Positions 12,146-21,904 of a stretch of 64,000 bases of DNA are shown here, one piece after another; position 1 is the first letter of the stretch, and every line of letters begins with the position of its first letter. The stretch spans positions 1 to 64,000 of the forward strand of contig NC_134686.1 in NCBI RefSeq assembly GCF_024713945.1. The letters are read 5' to 3'. Source of the stretch: Dermatophagoides farinae. Taxonomy: Eukaryota; Arthropoda; Arachnida; Sarcoptiformes; Pyroglyphidae. The position numbers and the translations under genes were made by a program. The notes below the pieces were generated by a model. The model worked only from the letters and a program-made list of their open reading frames with translations. It made no database searches and had not been told where the DNA came from.

Positions 12146-13649
12146 TTTTGACTCTCCCCCTTTTTAACCCTTTCGACCTCCTTTTCATTATTTGTATTGA
12201 ATTTAAATTTTATTGCAAAATTAAATGAATAATAAATGAAGTATAAATTATTTTTAAAAACAAAATATCATGATAATGCACAAATTGTATTATGCTGATC
12301 CAAAATCCAACATTTTATGGTATGAATTTTTGTTGTCCAATAGAAAAGATATATTGTTCCGTTCTCCAAGTTCTAAATGTTTTCAACACAATGTCCGAGT
12401 TTACAAATCCCAAAAATATGTTAATATGGCAATTCGAATCATATCAGCGGCATTGAGAGATTTGACTACATGGCATTATACTAAATAATTGAAAAGGATT
12501 AGTTGTAACCGTGGATTTTCAATTCAATTACATACCTGTTTGTTTTTTTTAAATAAACTTTATTTACCCCTATATCTTAACAAAAAAAAGGGGAAAAACA
12601 TGTAAATATTACAAAAAAAAGAGAAAGAAAAAGAAAAAAAAATAAACAACAACAATTACAATAAGTTAAAAATATTAGAAAAAAATATAAATAAAAATAC
12701 CTGTGTTTGTATCGATGATTCAAACGTGATTTGATTTCCGTGGTCATTGATAAATTGAAATTGGTTGAGATTCAATGCATCAACATCGACGGAAATCTGA
12801 TTATGACTTGAAAATAGGAAGAATTTTTAATAGTAAAATAAAAATAGTTATATTATACTTAACACGTTCGTATTGAAATACACAAAACAAACAGTTCAAA
12901 TAATTATTGAACAATCAATCTACAACACATAGTAAAGAAAAAATCAGTTGTTAGCATGATTTAAAAACATAACTTATCTGGTTCTCTTTGATTGAAATCT
13001 AGCCGATATTGAATTCGATCTAAGACTCAAATACTAAACGAAAAGACATTTGTCGTTATCATTAATCAATTCAGATACATACCATTATTCATACTCTTGG
13101 ATTTAATGGGACAAAAGTCACGTCTTTAATTTCAACATATATGAAATCAAAAACGATAAAATATTCATTTCGTTTTTAGGAAACCAGAACTTGTTCAAAT
13201 ATTTTATCTTTTTCCAAAAAACAATATTAATCTACGTATATTAGAGATTAGAGATATTTGTAAAAATATTAATTAATTGATTTTTTATAAAAAAAATGAT
13301 GCAATAGTGCATGACACTTCGCATCTTATTATTTTAATAAATAAATGAATAAATGCCCCAATATTTTACAATATGTTTAATAACAACAAAACATTGTTAC
13401 ATATTTGCTCCAAAAATCAATCAGCTACTTACTATTTACCATGGCAAAAAAATAGAAAAAATATCAAAGTTAAACATTTCGAACATGAAAAAATTCAATG
13501 TTGAAATTTTTTGAAACAGAGTATGATGATTGGGCATTTTTATAGTTGTTGCAATTATAAGTCAATACATGTATGAAATATATTTAATGCCGTTCATAGA
13601 CAATGTTATAATGTTGTAATTTTTTAAATTGTTGTAAACTACTTTCAAA
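12146..13649. other. AT-rich segment between two related minisatellites
   Basis: About 1.5 kb of very AT-rich sequence. The only notable frame is a 72-codon + strand ORF at 12270-12488 that begins MIMHKLYYADPKSNILWYEF. I do not recognise it and see no splice partners. An A-rich tract at 12580-12700 may be an old tail. No RNA gene is seen. Confidence 0.4.
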
Positions 13650-13740
13650 AATGATAGTGTACACTACCTAGTTGAGGTCGTGTACACTACCTAGCTGAGG
13701 TCGTGTACACTACCTAGCTGAGGTCGTGTACACTACCTAA
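13650..13740. repeat. Short tandem repeat, about 25 bp unit
   Basis: Three and a half copies of GTGTACACTACCTAGCTGAGGTC-like units (the first copy carries TTG for CTG) lead directly into the 74 bp array. They share the GTACACTACC core. Confidence 0.8.
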
Positions 13741-14258
13741 TCGTTAAGTACTTATACATTTGGTAGTGTGCACTACCATTTGCACACTACCAACTAGTAA
13801 TGTACACTACCTAATCGTTAAGTACTTATACATTTGGTAGTGTGCACTACCATTTGTACACTACCAACTAGTAATGTACACTACCTAATCGTTAAGTACT
13901 TATACATTTGGTAGTGTGCACTACCATTTGCACACTACCAACTAGTAATGTACACTACCTAATCGTTAAGTACTTATACATTTGGTAGTGTGCACTACCA
14001 TTTGTACACTACCAACTAGTAATGTACACTACCTAATCGTTAAGTACTTATACATTTGGTAGTGTGCACTACCATTTGCACACTACCAACTAGTAATGTA
14101 CACTACCTAATCGTTAAGTACTTATACATTTGGTAGTGTGCACTACCATTTGTACACTACCAACTAGTAATGTACACTACCTAATCGTTAAGTACTTATA
14201 CATTTGGTAGTGTGCACTACCATTTGTACACTACCAAATCGAATAGTACACTACATGC
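13741..14258. repeat. 74 bp satellite, seven copies
   Basis: Seven head-to-tail copies at an exact 74 bp period: the TCGTTAAGTACTTATAC segment starts at 13741, 13815, 13889, 13963, 14037, 14111 and 14185. There are no length changes, which implies recent homogenisation. One site alternates C, T, C, T, C, T, T between copies (TTTGCACAC versus TTTGTACAC), hinting at a 148 bp dimeric unit. Each unit holds a near-palindrome (GGTAGTGTGCACTACC). The last unit runs into a 20-mer of the 11.93 kb array type. Confidence 0.95.
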
Positions 14259-15091
14259 TTTTTTCTCTGTGCAAGCGCGCGAATTCATTGGCAAGCCAAG
14301 TTAGGCCTTTAGTATTAGTGATCAGTCAAGATCAAGTCAATGCGGTAGGATTAGCTGGCAAGCAACAGATTTGGCTATTTAAGCTGAGAGCAAATCAAGC
14401 ATAGTTGCCCAGTTTTATTTGCCTAATGTGCGTGATAGGCTGTTTTAAAATTTTTTTTTCTTGTTCAAGTGATTCACACCAACACACAACATTCACACAA
14501 ACATTTACACACACACATACACACCGGTTCAGTGCTTACCGATCACCAGTCCGGGTCTCCCGTTGACTGGCCGGCAGCACTCCCTGCAGCCACACATACA
14601 TTGCTGTACAGACACCACATCACATAGGACACAGAAGCTGAATATTGGGACGCGGCGTAACGTAGGATTTACCTGCTTACGAGGATGCTAAAAATAGCCA
14701 GGAGTTGAAGTCGTGCGCATCGCTTCGCTTACTGTCTGCTCCGTCCGTCTGAACAATAGGATGCTTAGATGCATGCAAGCACATTCACACAGATATCCAC
14801 ATAGGACACGCTGCAGATACACACACACAATTATATTACAGACATACACCCCAACATGCATCCACAGGACACATTTTTATTCATTCATATTTATTCATTT
14901 ATTTATTTATTTATTTTTATATTCTATGCATGTTGGGTTTGTTATTTATTTATTTATTTATTTTTATTATTTTTATTCTCATTGCCATCGACACATTCCA
15001 TTGTATTGTGATCCATTCATTGTTATTGATTGGTGGCCATTGCCGCCAGACTTAAGCAGCCAATAAATTAATTTTATAAAAAAAAAAAAAA
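14259..15091 (+). mobile_element. A-tailed 3' part of telomeric LINE, copy B
   Basis: Starts after the satellite. It contains a CA-rich tract (14470-14530 and 14780-14880), T-rich ATTT repeats (14880-14970) and the terminal segment ATTGGTGGCCATTGCCG with AATAAA (15063-15068), then a poly(A) tail (15078-15091) abutting CCTAA. The last 115 bp are about nine-tenths identical by eye to copy D (15630-15747). No ORF with LINE protein motifs was seen. Confidence 0.75.
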
Positions 15092-15103
15092 CCTAACCTA
15101 ACC
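15092..15103 (+). repeat. Short telomeric (CCTAA) tract
   Basis: Two CCTAA units between the tail of LINE copy B and the 5'-truncated start of copy C. Confidence 0.8.
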
Positions 15104-15577
15104 AACCATTATCACGACAATCAATATTAGTGTCATTTATCCCATCACAAATCATCCATCACCATCGTCATCTTGGCTCTGTATCATCATCCATACCGAC
15201 AGCGACAACAACGAATTGTGCCATCCATCATCATCATCATCGCCGCCAATATTATTTGTGAATCGTCCACATTTCCAACATCAACGAATTCAATTATCGA
15301 GACATTATTGTCCTTGCGGAAATCTTTTTAAAAAAAATTCGAAACGCAATTACGAAATTGGTGGCTGGCAAATAATTTTTACCCTCATCATAATGATTAA
15401 TTTTCAAAAAGATTATTTTTTCTTTTATTTCTTTTTATTATTTTATTTTATTGTTGATTTTCTTTTCTTCTAAGCATTATGCTTTATATATTGTTTTCCG
15501 ATAATAATTCATGTATTGTTGATATTATTGGTCGGCCATTGCCGATCACCTTTAAGATGAAATAAATTTGATTTCCA

Positions 15578-15607
<30 letters not shown>
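15104..15607 (+). mobile_element. 5'-truncated A-tailed LINE 3' end, copy C
   Basis: A 500 bp piece with the family terminal segment GGTCGGCCATTGCCGATC, an AATAAA signal (15561-15566) and a 25 nt poly(A) tail (15583-15607), followed directly by (CCTAA)4. It begins abruptly after a CCTAA run, as expected of incomplete target-primed reverse transcription into telomeric repeats. Confidence 0.75.
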
Positions 15608-15608
<1 letters not shown>

Positions 15609-15629
15609 CTAACCTAACCTAACCTAACC
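15608..15629 (+). repeat. Short telomeric (CCTAA) tract
   Basis: Four CCTAA units between LINE copies C and D. Confidence 0.85.
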
Positions 15630-15747
15630 ATTCTCATTGCCATCGACACACTTCATTGTATTGAGATTCATTCATCGTTTTGATTGGTGGCCATTGCCGC
15701 CTATTTTAAAGCAGCCAATAAATTAATTTAAAAAAAAAAAAAAAAAA
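15630..15747 (+). mobile_element. Strongly 5'-truncated LINE 3' end, copy D
   Basis: Only about 100 bp of LINE 3' end plus an 18 nt poly(A) tail. It is nearly identical to the end of copy B (CATTGCCATCGACACA, ATTGGTGGCCATTGCCG, AGCAGCCAATAAATTAATTT). CCTAA repeats adjoin its 5' edge, and a short degenerate A-rich and CCTAA stretch (to 15771) follows it. The high similarity implies a recently active subfamily. Confidence 0.8.
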
Positions 15748-15769
15748 CCTTAAAAAAAACAAACCTAAC

Positions 15770-15895
15770 CTCCGGGACATCGCAAAACCGTCACTCGCTT
15801 CGCTCGTGAGGTTTTGCTCGAAAGGCACTCCTCCAGGACATCGCAAAACCGTCACTCGCTTCGCTCGTGAGGTTTTGCTCGATTGTCCTCCCGGG
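15770..15895. repeat. Two tandem hairpin repeats next to CCTAA
   Basis: Two copies, 62 bp apart, of a unit whose arms GCAAAACC and GGTTTTGC enclose CACTCGCTTCGCTCGTG. They are preceded by AACCTAACC. Architecture and wording resemble the three hairpins at 5390-5582, so they are probably the 3' end of the same or a sister element. Confidence 0.8.
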
Positions 15896-16019
15896 AATTT
15901 GGCCACCGATAATCATTGTGCAAATATCCGAGCAGTTTGCATTAATATCAAAAAACCAATGAATATTCACAAAACAATCGATTCCGGTAATAACTGATAA
16001 ATATACCGCAAAACTATGG

Positions 16020-16230
16020 ACATTATAGTGAGGTTTAAATAAACCTTAAATTTAGGAAGAAAATTGGTGAGGTTTTAATAAACCTCAAATGTAGCAAAAA
16101 TAAAATAGATACAAAAACGATACTGTAGCAATTTAAAATGTAGCAAAAAAATTTGATACTGTAGCAAAAAAAATTGATACAGTAGCAATTGAAAATGTAT
16201 CAAAATATTGATACTGTATTGGAAAGGAAA
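16020..16230. repeat. Small hairpin pair and GATACTGTAGCAA repeats
   Basis: Two tandem copies of a short palindrome (GAGGTTT, 4 nt loop, AAACCTC or AAACCTT) lie at about 16030-16080. A cluster of four or five GATACTGTAGCAA-like words separated by A-rich spacers follows. No coding signal. Confidence 0.65.
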
Positions 16231-16259
16231 TTTGTAAAGAAAATGATACTCGATTGATT

Positions 16260-17450
16260 TTAGAACAAGAACGAATTTATTGAGGAATTTTCATTGGAGA
16301 TTTTCATACACATACCGGAAAAATTTGACCGTTTGGTCTCATTATCATTGTTATTACTTTTCTTTTCGTTTTTTGCTTTCAATAGCCAACAGTCATCAAT
16401 TTTATGATTTTTCTTGCAATATCGACAAAATATTGCCCTTTTATTTACAATATTAGCTTCATTTTCAATCAATGAACGATGACTTGATGATAATTTGCCG
16501 AGATCAGATTGACGTTGTAATCGTTGAAAACAATCAAGTTGGTGATGAAAATGAAAAAAATTCATACCAAACTTTCATTTTTGGTATTACAATATTTTTG
16601 GTTAATTCGATTCCGAATATAATTATCATCATCATAATTTATCAATTAATCAAAAAAATCAATGAAAAAATTGAAAAATTGATCATCAAATTTGAAAACA
16701 ATAATATTATTAATGTGTCGTGAAGACAATTGTAAGAAATCGAATTTTATTATCAAACTTTTGTGATGATGTTCACGTGCTCAATTGATTGTCGGTTTTT
16801 GTGTGTGTGTGTGTGTCGACTCGGAACATTCGGTCGAAATGGGAGAGGGTAGAAATAGGCAGGAGCATGCGCAGCCAGTTGACTGCTACAAATGAATCAT
16901 TTAACCCATTACCTTCCCCAATTATCGAAATTGATTCACAAAATGAAAATTTATCAGAAACAACAAATAAGAAAAATTTAATACAATATAGTAGATTGGT
17001 GTTGGATAATTAGATTCGATATTCAACTGCTACTTAAACAATTGGCGTTTACGCCTTTCTGAATTAGTTTTAGAATTGCCTCGAACCTGCCTGTTATTTG
17101 TTTATCGTATTAAAATACAACTTGGTGGCAGAGGTATTTTGTGATTTTAATTGTGTTATTTTTGGCGTTTTTGGATTGTCAGTTGTTCCTAAAGGCCAAA
17201 GTTGTCAATAAAAGATTGCCCACTGTTCCTAAGTTTGATGGATCGAAACCATTTTTATGGAAAAATTTTATAAAAACTTGGAAAATTTTCGAAAGATGTG
17301 TGGGAGAAGAAGCCGCGGAAGTAATATTCTTCAACGAAGCTTTGTCCGGTGCGGCGTTGGACTATGTCGTAGGCCTCGACAGAAGGGCGGCGAACGCGTG
17401 TTGTGATGTTGATCGTAAAAGGTTTTCATGAATCTTTGATTTTGACCCAG
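16260..17450. mobile_element. LTR retroelement fossil cluster (BEL/Pao- or Ty3-like)
   Basis: Fragmented, broken remnants. Parts seen: a CCHC zinc-knuckle piece on the - strand (16260-16565, CRYCKKNHKIDDC), a + strand envelope-like C-terminal piece with a strongly hydrophobic membrane segment (about 16560-17010), a probable LTR edge followed by a primer-binding-site-like TGGTGGCAGAG (about 17121), and a gag-like piece (17141-17431). Orientation is mixed, so more than one insertion is involved. It looks old and has many breaks. Family assignment is tentative. Confidence 0.55.
16799..16817. repeat. (GT)n microsatellite
   Basis: Eight to nine GT units inside the LTR-element fossil region. Confidence 0.8.
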
Positions 17451-18154
17451 ATTCTCTTTTGCCAAGGAGATTCGTTCGTCGCGTTTTTAGAATTACGGAC
17501 ATGATTATTAGAATTACGGACAAGTAAAAGTATTTCGAAAATTACATCATTTAAAATGTGTCAACAAAGTAATAAAAAACAATTGATACATAGACATAAA
17601 CATAAATTAATTCAGCTTTCCCACCGAGTGGTAGAAATCGGTTTCAAATTTAGATTGGGCATATGATTTTTGAAAATTGTCCAACGTTTTACAGAAGATG
17701 AAAAATAATTGTTTCGCATATTAATTTAGCTGCATCATTAATGAATGAACAGCAAATACAGCTGCTGCTGCTGTTGATCATCATCAACAATATTTTCATC
17801 CATTTTTTCTGTGGGGAGATATGAACAAAACAAAAAACAAAAAACACAAAAAAAGAAAACAAAAGAAAAAATTAGAAACAAAGAAGGTAAAGTGTCATAA
17901 TATAATTACGAGATAACAAAAAAAATCATAACGACAATGAAATTGTTCTCGATAAATATTGCGCTGTAATTGTGAAAACAAAAAGTTTGTTATTCTTTGT
18001 GTATATGTGTGTGTATTTATGTGAAAAAAATTCCAAGTATTTGAATTTCTGAATATATAACTTATCATTGTTTATTTGTTTGTACTGAAACATTGTCATC
18101 ATCATCATTTTTTATTTTTTATTTGGCTAATTTTCATCTGAAAAAAAGAATATC
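17451..18154. other. AT-rich spacer with a dispersed repeat
   Basis: 17524-17640 is a diverged direct copy of 22999-23110: shared AATTGATACATA, ACATAAATTAATTC and CTTTCCCACCGAGTGG. A CTGCTGCTGCTG run follows in both neighbourhoods (about 17762 and 22812). The rest is AT-rich with no gene seen. Confidence 0.6.
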
Positions 18155-18420
18155 ATGGAAGCACTAAAAAAACTATTTACTAATCTGACAAATGTTGTTG
18201 TACACGGTGGTAATGTTGTTGATGATGGTCCGAAAAATAACGTTAATTTGGCAACAGAAAATTATACAAAATTACGTGGACGTGATTCACAACAAAATAT
18301 GATGATGATACGGAAGAATAATAAAAATTTTGCCACCAAAATCACTAACAATGATGAAAATGCCGTCGTCTTTGATCCAACCCGTACAATCGAAACGAAA
18401 ATTAAGAATAAACCTGGTGG
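18155..18420 (+). CDS. Orphan first-exon-like ORF, unknown
   Basis: A frame opens at ATG 18155 (MEALKKLFTNLTNVVVHGGN) and runs to a possible splice donor GGTG|GTAAAT near 18418-18424. It is hydrophilic and lacks repeats, and it reads more like protein than its neighbours do. LINE RNase H sequence begins about 20 bp downstream and no matching downstream exon is visible. It could be the first exon of a host gene cut off by repeats, or chance. I do not recognise the family. Confidence 0.3.
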
Positions 18421-18429
18421 TAAATATTG

Positions 18430-18720
18430 TTATTCACATTTTCGATATTTCCACTACTAGCAGGCAAATTTATATAAAATCAATTCAACGAAGTTTGGGC
18501 ATCGGTTGTGTTTTCATGGCGTTCTTCGGTGATCAATTAATTACGTCGGTCACCCATCGATTACCGAACAATTGTTCCATCCTACAGGCTGACTTATTTA
18601 CTATTCATCTAGCAATTCATTGGATCATTGATAACCACCTGGATTATTCGGCCATCACCATCATCTGCAATAATATTGGGGCACTTCAGCACATTGGAAA
18701 AAAGAACAACAAAAAGAAAT
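18430..18720 (+). pseudogene. LINE RNase H domain fragment
   Basis: The frame covering 18330-18782 contains GIGCVFMAFFGDQLI, then RLPNNCSILQADLFTIHLAI and ITIICNNIGALQHI. This is the strand-strand-helix order of the RNase H domain in R1/I-type LINE ORF2, with QAD/QAE as one acidic position and CNN where the usual SDS acid sits. It is an isolated piece without neighbouring reverse transcriptase. Confidence 0.65.
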
Positions 18721-18782
18721 CTGAGATTGCCGAGTCAATCATTTGTGATGAAACAACTAAGACAAAATTCTTAATTATTTAA

Positions 18783-19158
18783 AAATGGTTTATTAATGAT
18801 TGTATATTAATCAAAATTCAAAAGCACACAAAAAACAGTACATGAATTACAAAACAAAGAACACATGTACGTGCACACAAATTTTCGTTGGACAATGGGT
18901 TTTTGCTCGCTAACTATTCGTGTATTGTCAAATAGCGCCAAACAGCGGGACCGTTCATGAAGGACGTTTCTCGTCGCGACAATCATTGGATCGATTAACA
19001 GCGAAAAAAGTGAAAAATCCTCTAAAACAAGCCATTTTCATATACGATATGAATTCAAAAAGAAGAAAGTTTTTTATCTTATCCTTAAAGCTATAAATAA
19101 AAAAAAATAAAATAGAATAATATAATATAGTAAATTGGTGTTCTTATTGCTTAATTGC
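18783..19158. other. Spacer, nothing recognised
   Basis: AT-rich sequence without a coding or RNA signal that I can support. A piece at about 19120-19150 resembles 16975-17005 of the LTR fossil. Confidence 0.4.
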
Positions 19159-19618
19159 TTACTGATGGTAGTGATTCATGATAAATTTCAGCATGATGAT
19201 CCATATTTGAATGACGGTTGCAAGAAGAGAATCACCACGTAGATCATTAGAATTGGAATACCAGTATCGATTTGAAGAATTAAAATCACCAGCTATTAAA
19301 ATGTTTGACCGATGAGATGATGACATGAGGTGATCAATCTTGTGGAGTGTGTCACTAATATCACAATTTGGATTTGAATAAACTTGAAATAATAAGATCG
19401 CCAATTTGGCGAACAATAAAATCATTTGATGAAAAATCAATTAAAATCATTGGGTTTAAAACACAAACACAGGCTTTAACAGCCATATTGTTATTTTGTT
19501 GATGATGTATCGATGTTAATGGCGATGGTAGATTGGGCAAACATTTTTTAATCGGTGGTTCACTAATGAGCATGATGTCGACAAAATTGTTGTTGCAGAA
19601 ATCGATGAAACTAGACAA
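19159..19618 (-). pseudogene. LINE endonuclease fragment, - strand
   Basis: Two overlapping - strand frames. The upstream one reads CNNNFVDIMLISEPPIKK, with the ISEP motif that begins APE-type LINE endonucleases. The downstream one contains ILIAGDFNSSNRYWYS and DLRGDSL, corresponding to GDFN...W and NxxGxxL. A frame change separates them, so the copy is broken. It lies directly downstream of an ORF1 knuckle on the same strand (19689-19880), as expected for LINE order. Confidence 0.75.
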
Positions 19619-19688
19619 TGATGTTGGAGATTTTTGTGTATTTAATTGAGCAAATTTTAAATTATCAATTTGGTGGGTTCGATGATTA

Positions 19689-19880
19689 TTAGTATTGAAT
19701 TTTATTTATGACACGGGATAACAAGCGAATGTGCACCGGACAATCACGGTTGACACTATTCTGTGGTGCAGCATTTGTAATGTTCGAACGGACACAGTTT
19801 AGACAGATTGGCGATGATGCTTTCCTTGAACACTGACTGAAACTATGAAAATCACCACAATGAAAACACATTGATAACAA
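19689..19880 (-). pseudogene. LINE ORF1 zinc-knuckle fragment, - strand
   Basis: A 63-codon frame with CFHCGDFHSFSQC (CX2CX3HX4C), then CLNCVRSNITNAAP and DCPVH. It is the best preserved copy of the knuckle region in the window. Matching pieces occur at 20365-20580 (same strand) and 27700-27900 (+ strand). Confidence 0.75.
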
Positions 19881-19899
19881 AATAATATGGATTCACAAA

Positions 19900-20364
19900 A
19901 CAGTAAAGTAAACAATTATTGTGACACAAGTGTGCTCAGTAATAATAGTAACAACTTGACATGTGTTAAACATCTATTGCAACTCTCAATCACGTCTGAA
20001 TCTCACTTGTAACTGAAACTGGAACTGAGAGGTTAAATATTCTCTCTCACTACAAAATCGCGCAAATAAAATTGACACCTACTATGCAGTTGTCCGGGAA
20101 CGTCGAGTCGATGATCAAGTTGATCAGAGATGATAATGTTAAATGTAGAGTCGATAGCTGAGTTGAATTGACGATATGAAGATGAATTCTAGATGAACAC
20201 ATAACACAACATGAACACGTAACACAAATAAAATACTCAACACACAGAAATCAATTTGACACTTGCTGATACATTGTATGATGAATATCAAGTTGATAGC
20301 AAATAATGATGTTGGTGATTTATGAGTGTTTAGTTATACAAATTTTAGATTGTCAAGTTGGTGG
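19900..20364. other. Spacer, nothing recognised
   Basis: Sequence between two copies of the LINE ORF1 knuckle. It has short repeated words (AACACATAACACAA) and no coding signal. Confidence 0.4.
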
Positions 20365-20580
20365 GATATGATGGCGATTAGTATTGAATTTTGTTGATAA
20401 CTCGGGAAAGCAGGCGTATATGTACCGGACATTCACGATTGATATTGTTATGTGGTGGTGCGTTGGTGATATTGGAACGGATGCAATTAAGGCAGATGGG
20501 TTGCACTGTTTTTTTTTGAACACTGATTAAAACAACACCAATAAATCACCACACAACACGAAATTCTGTTTGAAAGAACA
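20365..20580 (-). pseudogene. Second LINE ORF1 zinc-knuckle copy, - strand
   Basis: Diverged duplicate of 19685-19880: GATTAGTATTGAATTTT, CGGACATTCACG and GGCAGATGGGTTG align with matching words there. More decayed, with no open frame. Either a tandem duplication of the LINE fragment or two insertions of one family. Confidence 0.6.
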
Positions 20581-21172
20581 AATTAATCAGCATTTATCCT
20601 AAATAAAAAACAGATCAATTTGTAAAAAAGACACGTGGATCAGTCGATCAAACTATCGCTCACAAATAAGACATTCATGCACAAATTACAAGGTTTTCGT
20701 CCTTTACCAACTGGTTCAACTGCAATTTATTGTAAACACAAGTAATTTGCTGACGAAGAGTTTTCAACATCTTCCTGTCACCAGTAAAGATTCAGCACGA
20801 TTTAAACGATAAGAACAATGACAAACTTTATTTTCGTTTCATGTCTTTATATACAAATCAAACAATCAAATACATTCATAGTCAACTACATCGATGAAAG
20901 ACACCAATGACCATGACTGACATCAATGGTGGTGCCACAATATTTTATATTTGGTCGTCAAAATGACAATGCTACTCTCATATCGTCTTCTACATTTAAC
21001 AATCTTGATGATTAAAAATATGAGATAGCAATGTTTTTTTAATTTCTTTTGACATTAGTTGTAATAATAATAATAATTTAATTTAATTTAATTTCAGAAC
21101 TAAGGCAGGCAGTAATATCTGTGATAATATCTCAACAAAACTAAACAAAACAAAGAAACACAAATTGAAATA
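20581..21172. other. Spacer, nothing recognised
   Basis: AT-rich, with ATAATAATAATAATTTAATTT low-complexity runs near 21063. No gene or RNA signal. Confidence 0.4.
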
Positions 21173-21745
21173 TTAAATATAGTTTATTAATCGGTTGTCT
21201 TCCTCTCCACGTGTAATCGAACAATAATGGTTGTAATAAGGAATGAATAATTGTGAATAAAATGTGTCAAGGAATTTAGTATATTGTTTGTGTTTTAAGA
21301 AAAGAAATGTTTTTAATGGATTATTCTTACTTGTTGTTTCATCATCAACTTGTACTGGTGGATATGACAAAATTTCATTTTGAGGGTCGATTTCAATGAT
21401 TGGAGTTGGTAAAGGATTAAATGATTCATTATCGATATTATTATTTTCAATTTTAGAAATTAATTTCTCAATTTTTATATTAATTTTCTTGATTAATTGA
21501 TAAATGATGATAATGATTATTATAATTGGAATTGAATTGAAGAGAAATATTGTTGTGCCAAAAATAAAAGCATGATTTGAATCTGTTCCATCTCCATCAT
21601 CGATTTGATTTTTGATATGATCATTATCATTAAGATTATTTTTTAATTCGTTTGAGAATTTTTCAAAATTTCTTTCAATTTGATAATTGATATCATTTTA
21701 TGTATTATCATCATCTTCATCTTCATTTTCATTCTACGATTCATC
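21173..21745 (-). mobile_element. Envelope-like C-terminal fossil of an LTR element
   Basis: A - strand piece whose predicted protein has a long hydrophobic membrane segment followed by a Lys/Asn-rich tail. It is clearly related to the + strand piece at about 16560-17010. Incomplete and broken, with more than one break visible. The two copies are well diverged, so insertion is not recent. Confidence 0.5.
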
Positions 21746-21904
21746 ATGACGCATTCCAATCGAAGCAAAACTCAAGGAAGCATTGTAGTTGATTATTGCT
21801 GCCACGGTGGCTGGGCAGCGGTTCACGTGGATGGTGAAAAGAAATGTTGTGGCTTTTGTTTTGTAAATTTATTTTCTTGTTCAAAAAATAAATAAAAAAG
21901 TTTC

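Noticed and set aside
13741-14258. CRISPR array
   Set aside because: The repeat is continuous at 74 bp with no variable spacers, and this is a eukaryotic chromosome: an ordinary satellite.
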